This document shows positions 58,401-63,873 of a DNA stretch of 64,000 nucleotides, piece after piece (the stretch's first letter is position 1; every line of letters starts with the position of its first letter). The DNA is from Spodoptera frugiperda (taxonomy: Eukaryota > Arthropoda > Insecta > Lepidoptera > Noctuidae): NCBI RefSeq assembly GCF_023101765.2, contig NC_064227.1, positions 1,550,001-1,614,000 of the forward strand. Direction: 5' to 3'. Under the pieces are notes generated by a model. The model made no database searches. It had not been told where the DNA came from and worked only from the letters and a program-made list of their open reading frames with translations. Both the position numbers and the translations under genes were made by a program.

Positions 58401-58753
58401 TACAAAAAATCTAGATAATGGCAACAATTACCGACCTTACTTAACAACACCTACCTTGTAAAATTTATTAAATAGTTTATTAATAAGTTTAATTAAACAT
58501 TATGTTTCAGGATTTTTTCTGACAAATTTACATAATCAATTACGCATTTTAGCAACACCGATAGTTACTATTCGAGTGTAGTTAAGCCTAAATTATGATT
58601 TTAGATTATAAAAAACAGTAAAATGATAAAAACCTCTCTTATCTGAGGATATTTCTTCTTGGTCTCCAAACTCAATGTCTTGAAATCATTCTGGAGGACA
58701 TCCATGAATTTCTTCGTGGAGTCATCGCCGGTTACAGCGCTTACGAACGCCAT
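19270..58753 (-). CDS. mon2: MON2 homologue, endosome-to-Golgi trafficking scaffold (38 exons)
   Basis: This gene encodes about 1,629 residues, close to the usual metazoan MON2 length of about 1,700. MON2 is a large HEAT/armadillo-type membrane protein related to the BIG/GBF Arf exchange factors but lacking the Sec7 domain. It works with DOP1 and a P4-ATPase in retrieval from endosomes to the Golgi (family knowledge). I joined the exons by eye; splice phases agree across all 37 introns. Recognisable stretches are KKFMDVLQNDFKTLSLETKK at the N-terminus (DCB region), AAATVRQLVALVFERALAEA, VWILGLKPSTGG, SRVFESSKNLDDVALHHLID, EPSLFAVAKLLETGLANMHR, LWMCLYIRLSELC and EISFVLKAVATLTDSMKKAP near the C-terminus. 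The start has an A at -3 and a stop codon (TAA) two codons upstream in frame. Oddities: tandem arrays over four splice sites, a GC donor in intron 2, a frame break in the last exon, and a nested gene in intron 10. Exon lists are in the three block entries. Confidence 0.93.
19960..20090. mobile_element. Foldback MITE with a perfect 20-bp central hairpin
   Basis: The centre is a perfect hairpin: arms 20012-20031 (GTCAGTTATGTCCAAAAAGT) and 20036-20055, loop AATG. Outer arms near ATAACGAAAC (about 19963) and GTTTCGTTAC (about 20073) also pair. It lies in intron 37 of MON2 and is noncoding. Confidence 0.65.
21570..21900 (+). repeat. Interspersed repeat family A, longest copy
   Basis: It runs from a T-rich start through 'gactttcccgccttgggc', 'ctcttactgactaaaaacca', 'gagccggagccccggtaaat' and 'ccgcagctc' into an extended 3' part. 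That part holds 'caggcatcagccctatctg' and 'ggtggccgggggcaaat', with an internal inverted repeat (GTGGTCGTCTGATGG and its partner CATTAGACCACCAC). It lies in intron 35. Confidence 0.65.
22228..22350 (+). repeat. Interspersed repeat family B, degenerate
   Basis: A diverged copy ('gggtaatcctcctcccccat', 'aaaaggggtggcaacgcatt', 'ttaatgagcggggctgattgc') in intron 34, just past the 104-bp array. Confidence 0.5.
22391..22920 (-). repeat. ~104-bp tandem array over the exon 34 / intron 34 boundary (5 copies)
   Basis: Each unit contains, on the minus strand, about 76 bases of the 3' end of MON2 exon 34 (encoding LRPLLALVRAGSLHTQPSQP) plus about 28 bases of intron with an intact donor, GTAAGT. Donors follow exon positions 22842, 22738, 22635, 22532 and 22428, so the period is 103-104. 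Units differ mainly in the length of a G/C run; the last one ends in a 17-base G run on the plus strand. Only the 22842 donor keeps the frame with exon 35. Confidence 0.92.
23720..23945 (+). repeat. Interspersed repeat family A
   Basis: Ordered family blocks from 'tttttttagggggagg' to 'cagtccgcagctccggact', then 'gcgccatctgcggtggtccg'. It lies in intron 32. Confidence 0.6.
24659..26534 (-). repeat. 91-bp tandem array over the exon 30 / intron 30 boundary (20 donor sites)
   Basis: The unit holds 74 bases of the 3' end of MON2 exon 30 (encoding LDALSAAPVSLHALHCLDIV on the minus strand) and 17 bases of intron 30, including an intact donor GTAACT. Equivalent donor junctions occur every 91 bases from 26460 down to 24731, twenty in all, followed by a partial exon-only copy at 24659-24727. 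Copies appear identical by eye. 91 is not a multiple of three. The unit edge coincides with a short repeated CCTCCGCC present in the exon and regenerated after the intron piece, which suggests slippage or unequal exchange at microhomology. Confidence 0.95.
26834..27684. repeat. 19-bp minisatellite, about 45 copies, inside MON2 intron 29
   Basis: The unit is GACCATGGCCAAGCTTGGC with variants (GACAATGG, GAAAATGG, GACTATGG). It contains the 12-base palindrome GCCAAGCTTGGC (HindIII site) and often CCATGG. Copies diverge towards the high-coordinate side. Because 19 is not a multiple of three and the unit lacks stop codons, all six frames stay open for long distances and give 19-residue repeats such as MAKLGDHGQAWRPWPSLAT. 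That is a consequence of the repeat, not evidence of a protein. Confidence 0.95.
27758..28538 (+). mobile_element. 0.78-kb nonautonomous DNA transposon, copy 1 (plus)
   Basis: The ends are inverted repeats of about 38 bases. Left: TATACCTTGTGCG, then AACAAGGTGCGGCTGACAGA. Right: TCTGTCAGCCGCACCTTGTT, then AGCGCATTAGGTATA. A second copy in the opposite orientation is at 39808-40598. The interior is AT-rich and noncoding, with shared blocks such as GAGCCCTGAGGTGTTTCAGA. The TATA at both ends suggests a TA-type target site. It lies in intron 29. Confidence 0.8.
29254..29390 (-). repeat. Interspersed repeat family G (TCAAAGTCAAA family)
   Basis: It carries 'ctagcttcactgacagacagac', 'gacgtttcaaaagtgcctta' and ends 'aaataaatgctttgactttgac'. 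Related copies are at 32534-32680, 57262-57415, 61365-61500 and 61784-61880. It is noncoding. Confidence 0.55.
30222..30500 (-). mobile_element. tRNA-derived SINE (family H), diverged copy
   Basis: It shares 'caatgcgggttggcgatttc', 'tttcctcacgatgttttcct', 'taatcttagaaagtacatat' and 'tgccgttggtaggttt' with the copy at 48580-48871. The tRNA-like head is at the high-coordinate end. It lies in intron 26. Confidence 0.55.
31629..32094 (-). repeat. 100-bp tandem array over the exon 24 / intron 24 boundary (5 donors)
   Basis: The unit holds 58 bases of the 3' end of MON2 exon 24 (encoding LPPLDKLWMCLYIRL) and 42 bases of intron 24 starting with a strong donor, GTGAGT. Donor junctions follow exon positions 32036, 31936, 31836, 31736 and 31636. 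Copies look identical by eye except where the array runs into unique exon sequence (CTGGGGCAGC versus CTGCGGCAGT). Using any but the first donor would add a multiple of 100 bases and shift the frame unless three extra units were retained. Confidence 0.93.
32779..32958 (-). repeat. Interspersed repeat family A (minus)
   Basis: Reverse copy from 'gtgggcccagtagggctgat' and 'ctgatccggagctgcggact' to 'agaagtcattggatgatttt'. It ends about 20 bases from the exon 23 donor. Confidence 0.65.
33555..35131 (-). repeat. 79-bp tandem array over the intron 21 / exon 22 boundary (20 acceptors)
   Basis: Here the acceptor side is amplified. The unit holds 40 bases of the 3' end of intron 21 (ending GTGCCCCGGTAG on the minus strand) and the first 39 bases of exon 22 (encoding ARERLLLEPLSEL). 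Acceptor junctions recur from 33593 to 35093, twenty copies. One unit is 78 bases long (GGGGACACAT instead of GGGGCACACAT near 35021), and the outermost has GGCATACATC. Only the 33593 acceptor gives uninterrupted exon 22; the next one would insert 79 bases and shift the frame. Confidence 0.95.
36325..36520 (+). repeat. Interspersed repeat family A
   Basis: Typical order: 'ccaatgacttctcccgcctt', 'gagactcttactgact'-type blocks, 'gtaaacccgctagataatcc', 'gcagctccggatcaggcatc' and 'ccccatctgtggtggtctga'. It lies in intron 19. Confidence 0.65.
37321..37428. mobile_element. Short TIR element, diverged copy
   Basis: The left arm ATTACGGCTTTCTCACGTGA pairs with the right TCACGTGAGTGAGCCGTAGT. The core is GTGACTTGAAACTAGTAGA. 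It is related to 18067-18192. Confidence 0.65.
37439..37842. mobile_element. Nonautonomous pogo/Tigger-type element, 0.4 kb, with TA target duplication
   Basis: The left end CAGTCGACTCTCGATAATTC and the inverted right end (CAGTTGGCTCTTGTTAGTTC read on the minus strand) match the common termini of pogo-type Tc1/mariner elements. TA flanks both ends (37437-37438 and 37843-37844). Inside are repeated AATTCGAA motifs and an inserted fragment of repeat family B (37667-37730). No transposase is present. It lies in intron 18. Confidence 0.75.
38035..38456. mobile_element. Foldback element with ~75-base arms
   Basis: A perfect 15-base inverted pair (38105-38119 GTTCATACAGCTTAC and 38380-38394) forms the inner end of longer imperfect arms, which also share CAAATCAACTAGA. 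The centre resembles other window repeats ending 'ccgtttacaacctgta' (see about 29740-29905 and 41215-41275). Confidence 0.6.
39808..40598 (-). mobile_element. 0.79-kb nonautonomous DNA transposon, copy 2 (minus)
   Basis: Inverted copy of the element at 27758-28538, with ends TATACCTTATGCG and GCGCAAAGGGTATA. The two copies share most of their length with scattered substitutions and small indels. Both lie in MON2 introns (29 and 18), about 11 kb apart. Confidence 0.8.
41654..41827. mobile_element. MITE with GGCGCATTTACATTAGTCGG-type TIRs
   Basis: The left end TGGCGCATTTACATTAGTCG pairs with the right end CGACCTAATGTAAACGCGCC. The interior repeats GGCCGTATTCGGTT. It ends 21 bases from the 3' edge of MON2 exon 17, so it sits directly downstream of that exon's donor. 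Confidence 0.7.
42021..43663 (-). mobile_element. Complete Tc1-like transposon (1,643 bp) in MON2 intron 16
   Basis: Perfect 27-base terminal inverted repeats start CAGTGCCCTCCAAAAGTTAG at 42021 and mirror at 43637-43663. TA flanks both ends (42019-42020 and 43664-43665). A second copy of the CAAAAGTTAGTTGAAAT motif lies inside each end (about 42215-42233 and 43441-43457), giving the IR/DR layout (two transposase-binding repeats per end) known from some Tc1-like elements. The transposase frame is open throughout. The perfect TIRs and intact frame suggest a young insertion. Confidence 0.93.
42321..43310 (-). CDS. Tc1/mariner transposase, DD34E, apparently intact
   Basis: 329 residues starting MAPRRKLSVEER, the usual size for the family. 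Residues 1-110 form the paired-like double helix-turn-helix DNA-binding region, with a GRPR motif (residues 59-62) between the halves. The catalytic triad is Asp153 (in VFSDESKFE), Asp245 (in FQQDNDPKHT) and Glu280 (in SPDLNPIEHLWDEL), with 34 residues between the second Asp and Glu. The glycine-rich GGGSVMVWGCFS block is at 189-200. I chose the start seven codons inside the longest open frame because MAPRRKL matches family N-termini. It is transcribed in the same direction as MON2. Confidence 0.93.
   Translation of the reverse strand: MAPRRKLSVEERIKIVCEYEKNKNFSTVGKLFKVSPEGVRKIIKKSLECPSLADRPRSGRPRATTSVDDRLIVRRCKINPKIVVREIKDQLQEAGTSVSETTIRRRLHDANLRGHIARKKPLLTSIHKKRRLEFARKYSDKPIEFWKRVVFSDESKFELFGNRRRQTVWRTSNDNSYDDKYLQLTVKHGGGSVMVWGCFSWHGVGRLQVIEGKMTAQVYCNILRDNLKQSAETMGLGRIFKFQQDNDPKHTARITKQYFEDNEVDLLEWPSMSPDLNPIEHLWDELDRRIPVSIRRNRNLFKNKILETWSIIPADTLQNLVESMPRRVS
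43685..43850 (-). repeat. Fragment of tRNA-derived SINE family H
   Basis: It shares 'agcctataagtggccactgc', 'cttgcttaatgcgggttggc' and 'aggtttcctcacgatgtttc' with the copy at 48580-48871, but lacks the tRNA-like head. Confidence 0.55.
46078..46268. mobile_element. Palindromic foldback MITE, diverged (CGAGAGCG family)
   Basis: It contains ATCGAAACGAGAGCCTCGAC, CTCTGATTGACCGG, CCAACCAATCAGAGCG and ACGAACGCGCTCTCTTTTCG, flanked by GTACCC and GGGTAC. It lies in intron 12. Confidence 0.6.
47411..47705. mobile_element. MITE with TTTCCACCAGAGATG TIRs (copy 2), upstream of the Kunitz gene
   Basis: It starts TTTCCACCAGAGATGCTACG and ends GCACATCTCTGGTGGAAAA. It is the same family as 250-507 and 63133-63369. 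Its right end is about 96 bases before the ATG of the nested Kunitz gene, so that gene's promoter overlaps or abuts this element. Confidence 0.75.
47802..49895 (+). CDS. Secreted Kunitz-domain protein, nested in MON2 intron 10 (four exons)
   Basis: Exons are 47802-47880, 48302-48431, 49032-49258 and 49693-49895, 212 residues in total; all three junctions keep frame and have GT-AG sites. The start follows an in-frame TAA at 47784. Residues 1 to about 20 form a signal peptide (MLRIIICTVIVLFAFNIVVC). Six cysteines at 43, 52, 69, 75, 90 and 94 give C-x8-C-x16-C-x5-C-x14-C-x3-C, close to the Kunitz/BPTI pattern (x8, x15, x7, x12, x3), with the typical NRF before the last pair. The presumed P1 residue after the second cysteine is Val53, so trypsin inhibition is not expected. 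Residues 95-212 form an acidic, Glu/Ser-rich tail without cysteines, with N-glycosylation sites at Asn68, 112 and 131. The gene runs opposite to MON2. Target and tissue are unknown. Confidence 0.85.
47998..48286 (+). repeat. Near full-length interspersed repeat family B (SINE-like)
   Basis: It starts GTGTGGGAGAGTCATGCTTC and ends at 'accggcttataccataaaaa'. It includes 'gtgataccacggcctcacag', a C run, 'aaaaggccggccacgtactt' and 'ttaccatcaggtgatccgtc'. It sits in intron 1 of the nested Kunitz gene and ends about 15 bases before the exon 2 acceptor (48300-48301). Confidence 0.7.
48580..48871 (-). mobile_element. tRNA-derived SINE (family H), best copy
   Basis: On the minus strand the head carries a B-box-like GTGTTCGAAACC (consensus GGTTCGANNCC) after a tRNA-like GTGGCGCGCTCGCTTG. 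The body follows ('ccaacggcaagtacc', 'gttatatgtacgttctaaga', 'aacatcgtgaggaaacc', 'tataggctgttgg'). It lies in intron 2 of the Kunitz gene. Other copies are at about 30222-30500 and 43685-43850. Confidence 0.65.
49898..49903 (+). terminator. Poly(A) signal of the nested Kunitz gene
   Basis: AATAAA begins two bases after the TGA stop at 49893-49895. The resulting 3'UTR would be only some 20 bases long, which is very short, but A/T-rich sequence follows as expected. Confidence 0.55.
49998..50430. mobile_element. Cluster of three palindromic foldback MITEs
   Basis: Three CGAGAGCG-family hairpins stand head to tail at about 50005-50158, 50167-50312 and 50313-50430. Each can fold on itself around a CCGGCTCGAATAAACC-like or CAATAGAATAGCTGGCCAAT centre. 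They share ends such as CCCTTAGTACGAGTTT and AAACTCGTACTAAGCC. They lie in MON2 intron 10, just past the 3' end of the Kunitz gene. Confidence 0.75.
50459..50612 (+). repeat. Interspersed repeat family A abutting the MON2 exon 10 donor
   Basis: It starts in a T run and GAGGGGGGAAACTGATCCAA and ends at 'cgcagctcagg'. The last repeat base lies within about 7 bases of the exon 10 donor (GTAAGT, minus strand 50618-50613). Confidence 0.65.
51011..51165 (-). repeat. Interspersed repeat family B (minus)
   Basis: Reverse copy: 'gtaaacgagcagacggatca', 'taatggtaagcaatcgccgc', 'acacccgaaacaccagaaac' and 'gggaatcggggatcggg'. It lies in intron 9. Confidence 0.65.
52140..52395 (+). repeat. Interspersed repeat family B, near full length
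   Basis: It starts 'gtgtaggagagccgagcttc' and ends 'gcctctggtgtttcaag'. It has a small internal duplication of 'gtttcgttgtgttaatg'. It lies in intron 7. Confidence 0.65.
52595..52735 (-). repeat. Interspersed repeat family A (minus)
   Basis: 'caccggcttgaaaagcagga', 'gttagtaagagtctgacact' and 'ggataagtcattggacgatc'. It lies in intron 6. Confidence 0.6.
52848..52970. mobile_element. Palindromic foldback MITE, short copy
   Basis: ACCCTTAGTACGACTTTGCT on the left, CCAACCAATCAGACCG in the centre and AAAGAAAACTTATACTAAC on the right, a deleted version of the CGAGAGCG family. Confidence 0.6.
53327..53435 (-). repeat. Interspersed repeat family A fragment (minus)
   Basis: 'cagactacctagcgggttta', 'ggaaaagcaagagtagg' and 'aagagtctgacactccctct'. 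Similar short fragments lie at 54218-54320 and 55593-55655. Confidence 0.55.
54850..55020 (+). repeat. Interspersed repeat family B
   Basis: 'cttcccaatccccatttccc', 'caacaacccttaaattccta', 'gtaacgcctctagtgtttcg' and 'gcttaccatcaggtgatccg'. It lies in intron 3. Confidence 0.65.
57022..57176. mobile_element. Short TIR element, diverged copy
   Basis: The left end GTTAACTAAAAATCACAGCC and the right GTAAACCGTGATTTTAGTTA flank the core CTGTGACTCGAAACTAGTAG. It lies in MON2 intron 1. Confidence 0.65.
57262..57415 (+). repeat. Interspersed repeat family G
   Basis: It begins AAAGTCAAAGTCAAATCATT and continues 'tattccaattaaaccata' and 'tctatcagtctgtctgtcaa'. Other copies lie at 29254-29390, 32534-32680, 61365-61500 and 61784-61880. 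Confidence 0.55.
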
Positions 58754-59696
58754 TATTTAATTTATTGTTGCTAATTCACTTATTCACATCATAATTCACG
58801 TAAAAAATTATAGAAATTGAATTTATGCCATGTACACAATCGACATCACAATTTTCAGTTCGGAAACGATAAGTCTGATTAGTTATAGACTCTATCACTA
58901 ATCCGATTGGAATGATTGACAACTACAATGAAAATGATATAAAAAAGCGAATTCTCAGGATTTTAACTTAAATGACACTGGGAATAGTTTAAAACATAAA
59001 AGTGCACATTGTTTCCATATATTTATGTTAAAAAGATCCGTGAAAATGTCAATTTAATCTTGATATTTCTAAACGAATCTGTATTCCACGTTTCTTTTCA
59101 CGCTTTCTTTCCTAAATAATATTTTTTTAATCAATTGATTAGCTTTCTGGAAGGATATAAATTTTTTATTATATGCTTTTTTTAGATTATTGTAAAATTT
59201 ACAATGAAAATGACAGTGACTATTGAAAAATATTTATTAAAAAGCTTAATCAGAAAATTAATTCGACTGCTACTGCATGAAATGAAATTGATTTTCCTAC
59301 TTCAAGCAGTGTGACCAAATAAAAAAAAGAATTTCCACCATATTCGGTAAAACGATACGACTTTACTTCATCCGCACAACCACAGCGACAGTGAATTTTT
59401 TGCACATTAATTTGATGTTAATTGAATTAAGCTATACTCACTTCATATTTTATGTATATACTACAAAGCTTTAATTAAATTTAGCTAATCAAATGCGTAC
59501 CTAAATAGAATAGATAAACGTATATTCGCATTAAATATCATTAAAAACTTATGCTGCAGCTCAAAGAGAATAAGATCAAATTCAAATATTCTAGGAAACA
59601 TTATTACAATATAAGAAGTAATGTTTTTCTCGCATAAACACTTATATTTAAGTGTACGACTATGTTAAGCTTCTTGAAGTGAAAGTGAAAGAAGAA
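58754..59696. promoter_or_regulatory. Intergenic region between MON2 and a divergent transcription unit
   Basis: About 0.94 kb of AT-rich DNA separates the MON2 ATG (58753, minus) from the first candidate plus-strand coding exon (59697). It should contain both promoters. I see no clear TATA box or CpG island. Confidence 0.4.
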
Positions 59697-62600
59697 ATGC
59701 AAGTGATCGATGATGACCCACTTTTCACGGTAAGATTTTTTTTCTAGTATAGCAACATCGATTACTGATTGTGCAGAAGAAAAAACAATGGTGTGATTCC
59801 AGATTTTTATTTGTAAGTATTTATAGAATCCGATATCAATTTAGCTAAAGTAACGTTTCAGTGTCGTTTATAACGTGCACCCGTCAGAAGATGCCGATAC
59901 CGAGGTATAAATCGCTTGATATCATGTAGAAATTGGTTTTGTGAGCTTGACGTGCTGTCATTTCAGTTTTTTATTCTATTTATTCAGCTTGATTCAGCTA
60001 TGCGCCATTTACTGCATTAGAACGGCCGCTGTCTGCGGATTTTAGTACTACTGGTAATAAAACTCTTCGCGGCACAGGTGTGGAATGTATGTATAATCGT
60101 GCGTGGAATGTGGAGTCGCAGTGTGTCTTTTTCGTGTAAAATCATGTTTAGTTTTTCATGCCGGTACCAAGTTTTCATTAATCCAGTGTCGTTTGCATAG
60201 TTTTTTTGTAGTCTAGTGCGTCATGAAGTATTAAGGTGGGTTTGAGCCGGGAGGTAACTGTGAACACCCACTGGTTGTCGCCGGCGACCCGTGTTCTCAC
60301 ATCGCCTTAAAATAATTTGATCATGCAATCTATGCGCAGTAAACAATACAGCGTGTTCGTGTTCCGTTTTGTAAATAACATAATCAGTGTCATCTTGGTA
60401 TATTAACTTTGTCTTTGAGTGAAAGTCTTGGCCACCTAACTGCATCAAGTAAGAATCTAATAAGTGTTTGTATATACCATTTATGTTAGTGATATTATGT
60501 TTGGTTGACATTGATTCAAGTTGTATGTGGTTTCCTTCTAGTCTGTGATTGTTAAATCATTGTTCTAAAGATCACACTTTACTTGTTTTGTTTGACCCGC
60601 TAATAAGGCTTTTGACTAGTTGTACCGAGATAACAGAATTACAACGCACTGTTGAATTGGTGTTACAATTTGTATGTCAAAGTTCTTTATGGGTTAATTA
60701 ATAAGAAGATATGAATTGTTTGTTAAATATTAATGTAATGAATTTGTTGGACCTACATAATTATTGTATTACTTAATTTGTTCTTCATACCACATCTCAC
60801 TTGCTCACTGGTACTAAAACCAAGGGTCACATTTGATACATTACTGCTTACCTCCTATAATTTCATTTTCATCTTAATTTATTATATATTGATAAGTTTT
60901 CTAACTTTACTCTGACAAATGTGGAAATGTTTAACCTTTTGGAACCTCAAGGAGACAGACCAATATTTGTTATTAAATTAATATTTACTAAATATTATTA
61001 ACCTATTTGAAAAGTAATGTTGGTTTACTTTGCTTTAAATTTGATGTTACATTTTAGTTCACAAGTGCTTTAAGTAGATGGCTCTTATAGTCTCATTATC
61101 AACTTATTTATAGTCCGTTTGTAACTTAAGATAATGTGTTAATATCATCTTACAGGACTGAGGCATTGAGGTATCAATACAAGTTTATGCTCTGTAGTAG
61201 TATCTACTACCTCTGCTCGGTTTCTCTCGCTACTTGTCTCCTTTTGATCACAGTGTGATGTTTTAGCCTTGATCTTCCTTGATAAATGTACTATCCATCC
61301 ATGGACGGTCTAAAGCATAATAATTCTATAATGGTGGTATAGAATGTTTAAGTTTCTTCTCTATAGTAATCTACACTTTGAAACAAGCAAATAGCTTCAC
61401 TAGAGGACTGACCGACAGACAGACATTTTTAATATTATTATATTTGCTTTGACATTCAAAAGTGCCTTGCTGGTCTGCTTGAAATAAATAATTTCGACTT
61501 TGACTTTGACAATATTATTGTTCAATTCTTATTTGATTGGGTCATCCTCAAGTATTAAAATTATGAAACTTTCTAACTAAACATTTCAATTCTTTATGTG
61601 TATTATCTAATGTACTATAATCTAGAAATTCATTATCCACTAATTCATTAGGCTATTATTATAGGCGGTAATAAAATAACACATTCCTAAGATAAGACTA
61701 AATCAGACAATAGAAAACTAATCAGGGTTCTGAGTAAATTTTGTTGTTTTTTGTTGATTTTTATATTTTATTTATTATATTTAAAGTCAAAATCATAGCA
61801 TTTATTTCAATTAATCTGTAATTAGGCACTTTTAAAACGTCATTTAATTGTTCATCAGTCTGTCTGTCAGAAAGTTAGTGGCCCATTCCAAGGTGTATTA
61901 ATTTTTTTCTAGTTTTATTTTGACCTATCTATACATTCATACTCCAATTTATATATCTCAATTTTAATCTTAAAAACTCATTCACAGAATGAGATTTGTC
62001 TTATTGGAGATAAAACATCTCAAAGTGAATGAACTCTGTAGCTATCTGATATTTTTGTTGACAACTAATCAGTTTCTATTCAACTTATGAGATAATCTTG
62101 TCAACCACTTGTAAACTTCCAGATAAACACTAACTATCTACTATTTATTATAATAATATAATGAAATATGTAGTGTGTTCTGTCTGTCAGTAACTGTACC
62201 CTTAGTACGAGTTTGAGAGAATCGTAACAAAAGCGCGTTCGAGCCGGCCAATCAGAGCGCCGAACGCGCTCTTGTTTCGATTACTTTAAACGTAAAGCAA
62301 ACTCATACTAAGGGTATTGATGTCAGCCCTTGATTTATTCACAACTTATATACTGAAACCTTCCTTAAAAAAAGTGTCTTATCCACTGATGGAAGTCAAA
62401 TAAAAAGCAGCCATTTTAAAGTTTACTACGAATAGATATCCACAGTTTGAGAAGTTTTATATCAGTAGTTTTTTTTGTAGTTTGACTATAGGTGAGGGTA
62501 GACATCGATATGTGAACTAAGGTTTAATAACCAAGCTTTATTAATCCGATAGTCCGGAGCTGCGAATACCGGGGTTTATCGGGGTTCTGTCTCGAAAAGC

Positions 62601-63467
62601 ATAAGAAGGAACGGGGTGGTTTTTAGTCAGTAAGAGTTTGACATTTCGTTCAAGGCGGGAGAAGTCATTGGATAATTTTCCCCCCCTAAAAAAAGCCTTA
62701 TTAATTTGCATGTTTATACCCGGCTTTACTAGTAAATAAACAGTTACTACACAATGTTTTGTTGATTATGTGATACAGCACAGATTCTACTGATAACATG
62801 TGTGAACAATTGATAATGGCTCCGTGATGTCACCATTTGTATGCATGTGTGCGATAGTGATACACGTGTAAGTTGTTAAACTACGAATATCGGTCATAAC
62901 ACTACGTAATAGAGTCGTTAATTTCTGATTTAATATCTTTGCAGTTGGCAATGTCGCTAGTTTCTTCGTTTAGATCGTTTTGTATTGTTATTTTGTTTAG
63001 TGTTGCATTAGTTCCTATTTTGTCCACCGGTATAAGTAAGTTTGTGATGTCTGTGACGTTTTGATACGATTGACGGAAAGTTGTTGGTCGTAGACTTGAT
63101 CTATCGTTTTAGGGACTTATTTTGACAGCGTGTTTTTCCACCAGAGATGTGGCTATGCAGCTATGCTACGAAGATAATCTAAGCTGTGAAACTATGTGAC
63201 CGTTCCCACTTATACTAAGCTATGTGGCTGTGCGAGGGATATGAGCAGATGCCATCCATAGCACACATCCATAGCACGCATCCATAGCTATGGGTACCAA
63301 TTAATGTGTTTGGTGGAAGCCAAACGTATCCACAGCAACGTAGCATAGCATTTCATCTCTGGTGGAAAAGCACTCTTATCCCCGTTATCAATAAATTGGT
63401 CGTAAATTCGCATTACCTATTTAAGATTTTCTTAACGTTTTTTTCTTTTGTTTCAGATAACATCTAA
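59697..63467 (+). CDS. Candidate 44-residue single-pass membrane peptide (three exons) or upstream ORF
   Basis: Exons are 59697-59729 (MQVIDDDPLFT), 62945-63035 (starting LAMSLVSSFRSF) and 63457-63467 (ending NNI then TAA). Junctions are in frame with good signals: donor GTAAGA at 59730, acceptor TTTGCAG, donor GTAAGT at 63036, acceptor TTGTTTCAG. The middle exon encodes one hydrophobic segment (CIVILFSVALVPIL) that could be a membrane anchor. If translation started at the Met at 62951 instead, the peptide would have 31 residues and this segment would read as a signal peptide. I recognise no family. The same transcript may continue to the reading frame at 63874, making this an upstream ORF. 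Splice sites are well supported; coding status is inference. Confidence 0.4.
62197..62318. mobile_element. Palindromic foldback MITE (CGAGAGCG family)
   Basis: GTACCCTTAGTACGAGTTTG on the left, AGCCGGCCAATCAGAGCGCC in the middle and AAAGCAAACTCATACTAAGG on the right. The left arm is partly deleted. Confidence 0.7.
62549..62697 (-). repeat. Interspersed repeat family A (minus)
   Basis: 'agtccggagctgcgaatacc', 'tctcgaaaagcataagaagg', 'tttagtcagtaagagtttga' and 'gagaagtcattggataattt'. Confidence 0.6.
63133..63369. mobile_element. MITE with TTTTTCCACCAGAGATG TIRs (copy 3)
   Basis: It starts TTTTTCCACCAGAGATGTGG and ends CATCTCTGGTGGAAAA. It lies in the second candidate intron of the divergent unit. 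The interior repeats CATCCATAGC. Confidence 0.75.
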
Positions 63468-63873
63468 AAAATCCTGCAAGAAAACTTTCCAAAATCTTCC
63501 TCAAGACTGTTAATTTTTTTATTAGATATATAATTATTTTTCACTTAGTAATAAAAGACAGTTCGGAGCGGTCACTAGCGAAAGATGCCAACCAAGCGAG
63601 AGAGAAATAAAAGACGGAACTAGCTATTTATTTAATATTAATTAATAATTAATTAGTGTAATCCATTATAACCGTTATTAGTTTTTTTCATATTATTACC
63701 ATATACTCTCATAAACGCAAATAACGGAATGAATTAATGTTAAACGCTTTCGCCGAAGTTTAAATCATCTATTTATTCGTTTATTTAATCAATTCATTAT
63801 TTAATTAATCACAAATGACAACTATTATAGTAAGAGTTCGATAAGGTCAGTTTAAGGCATTTGACAGACCATT

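Larger units (their letters stand above)
50619..58753 (-). other. mon2: MON2 exons 1-10 (N-terminal DCB/HUS part)
   Basis: Exons (high to low): 58753-58634, 56966-56835, 55501-55319, 54180-54051, 53686-53586, 53230-53105, 52541-52462, 52056-51891, 51383-51269, 50750-50619. They encode residues 1 to about 428. Exon 1 ends in a weak donor (GTTTTTA), and exon 2 uses a GC donor (AAG then GCAAGT). Exon 8 inserts a Gly/Ala run of about 18 residues (around residues 301-318) after FTALHIP, unlike the rest of the domain. Exon 10 ends in VNTPAG with donor GTAAGT. Other donors are consensus GT. Confidence 0.9.
59733..62940. other. Probable long intron of the divergent plus-strand unit
   Basis: No exon recognised. 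It contains family G repeat fragments (61365-61500 and 61784-61880), a palindromic MITE (62197-62318) and a family A copy (62549-62697). A 96-residue open frame on the minus strand at 60221-60511 has no splice or family support. Confidence 0.45.

Noticed and set aside
60221..60511. 96-residue minus-strand frame
   Set aside because: No splice sites, conserved motif or start context. It lies in the presumed intron of the divergent unit and probably occurs by chance, though its composition is protein-like.
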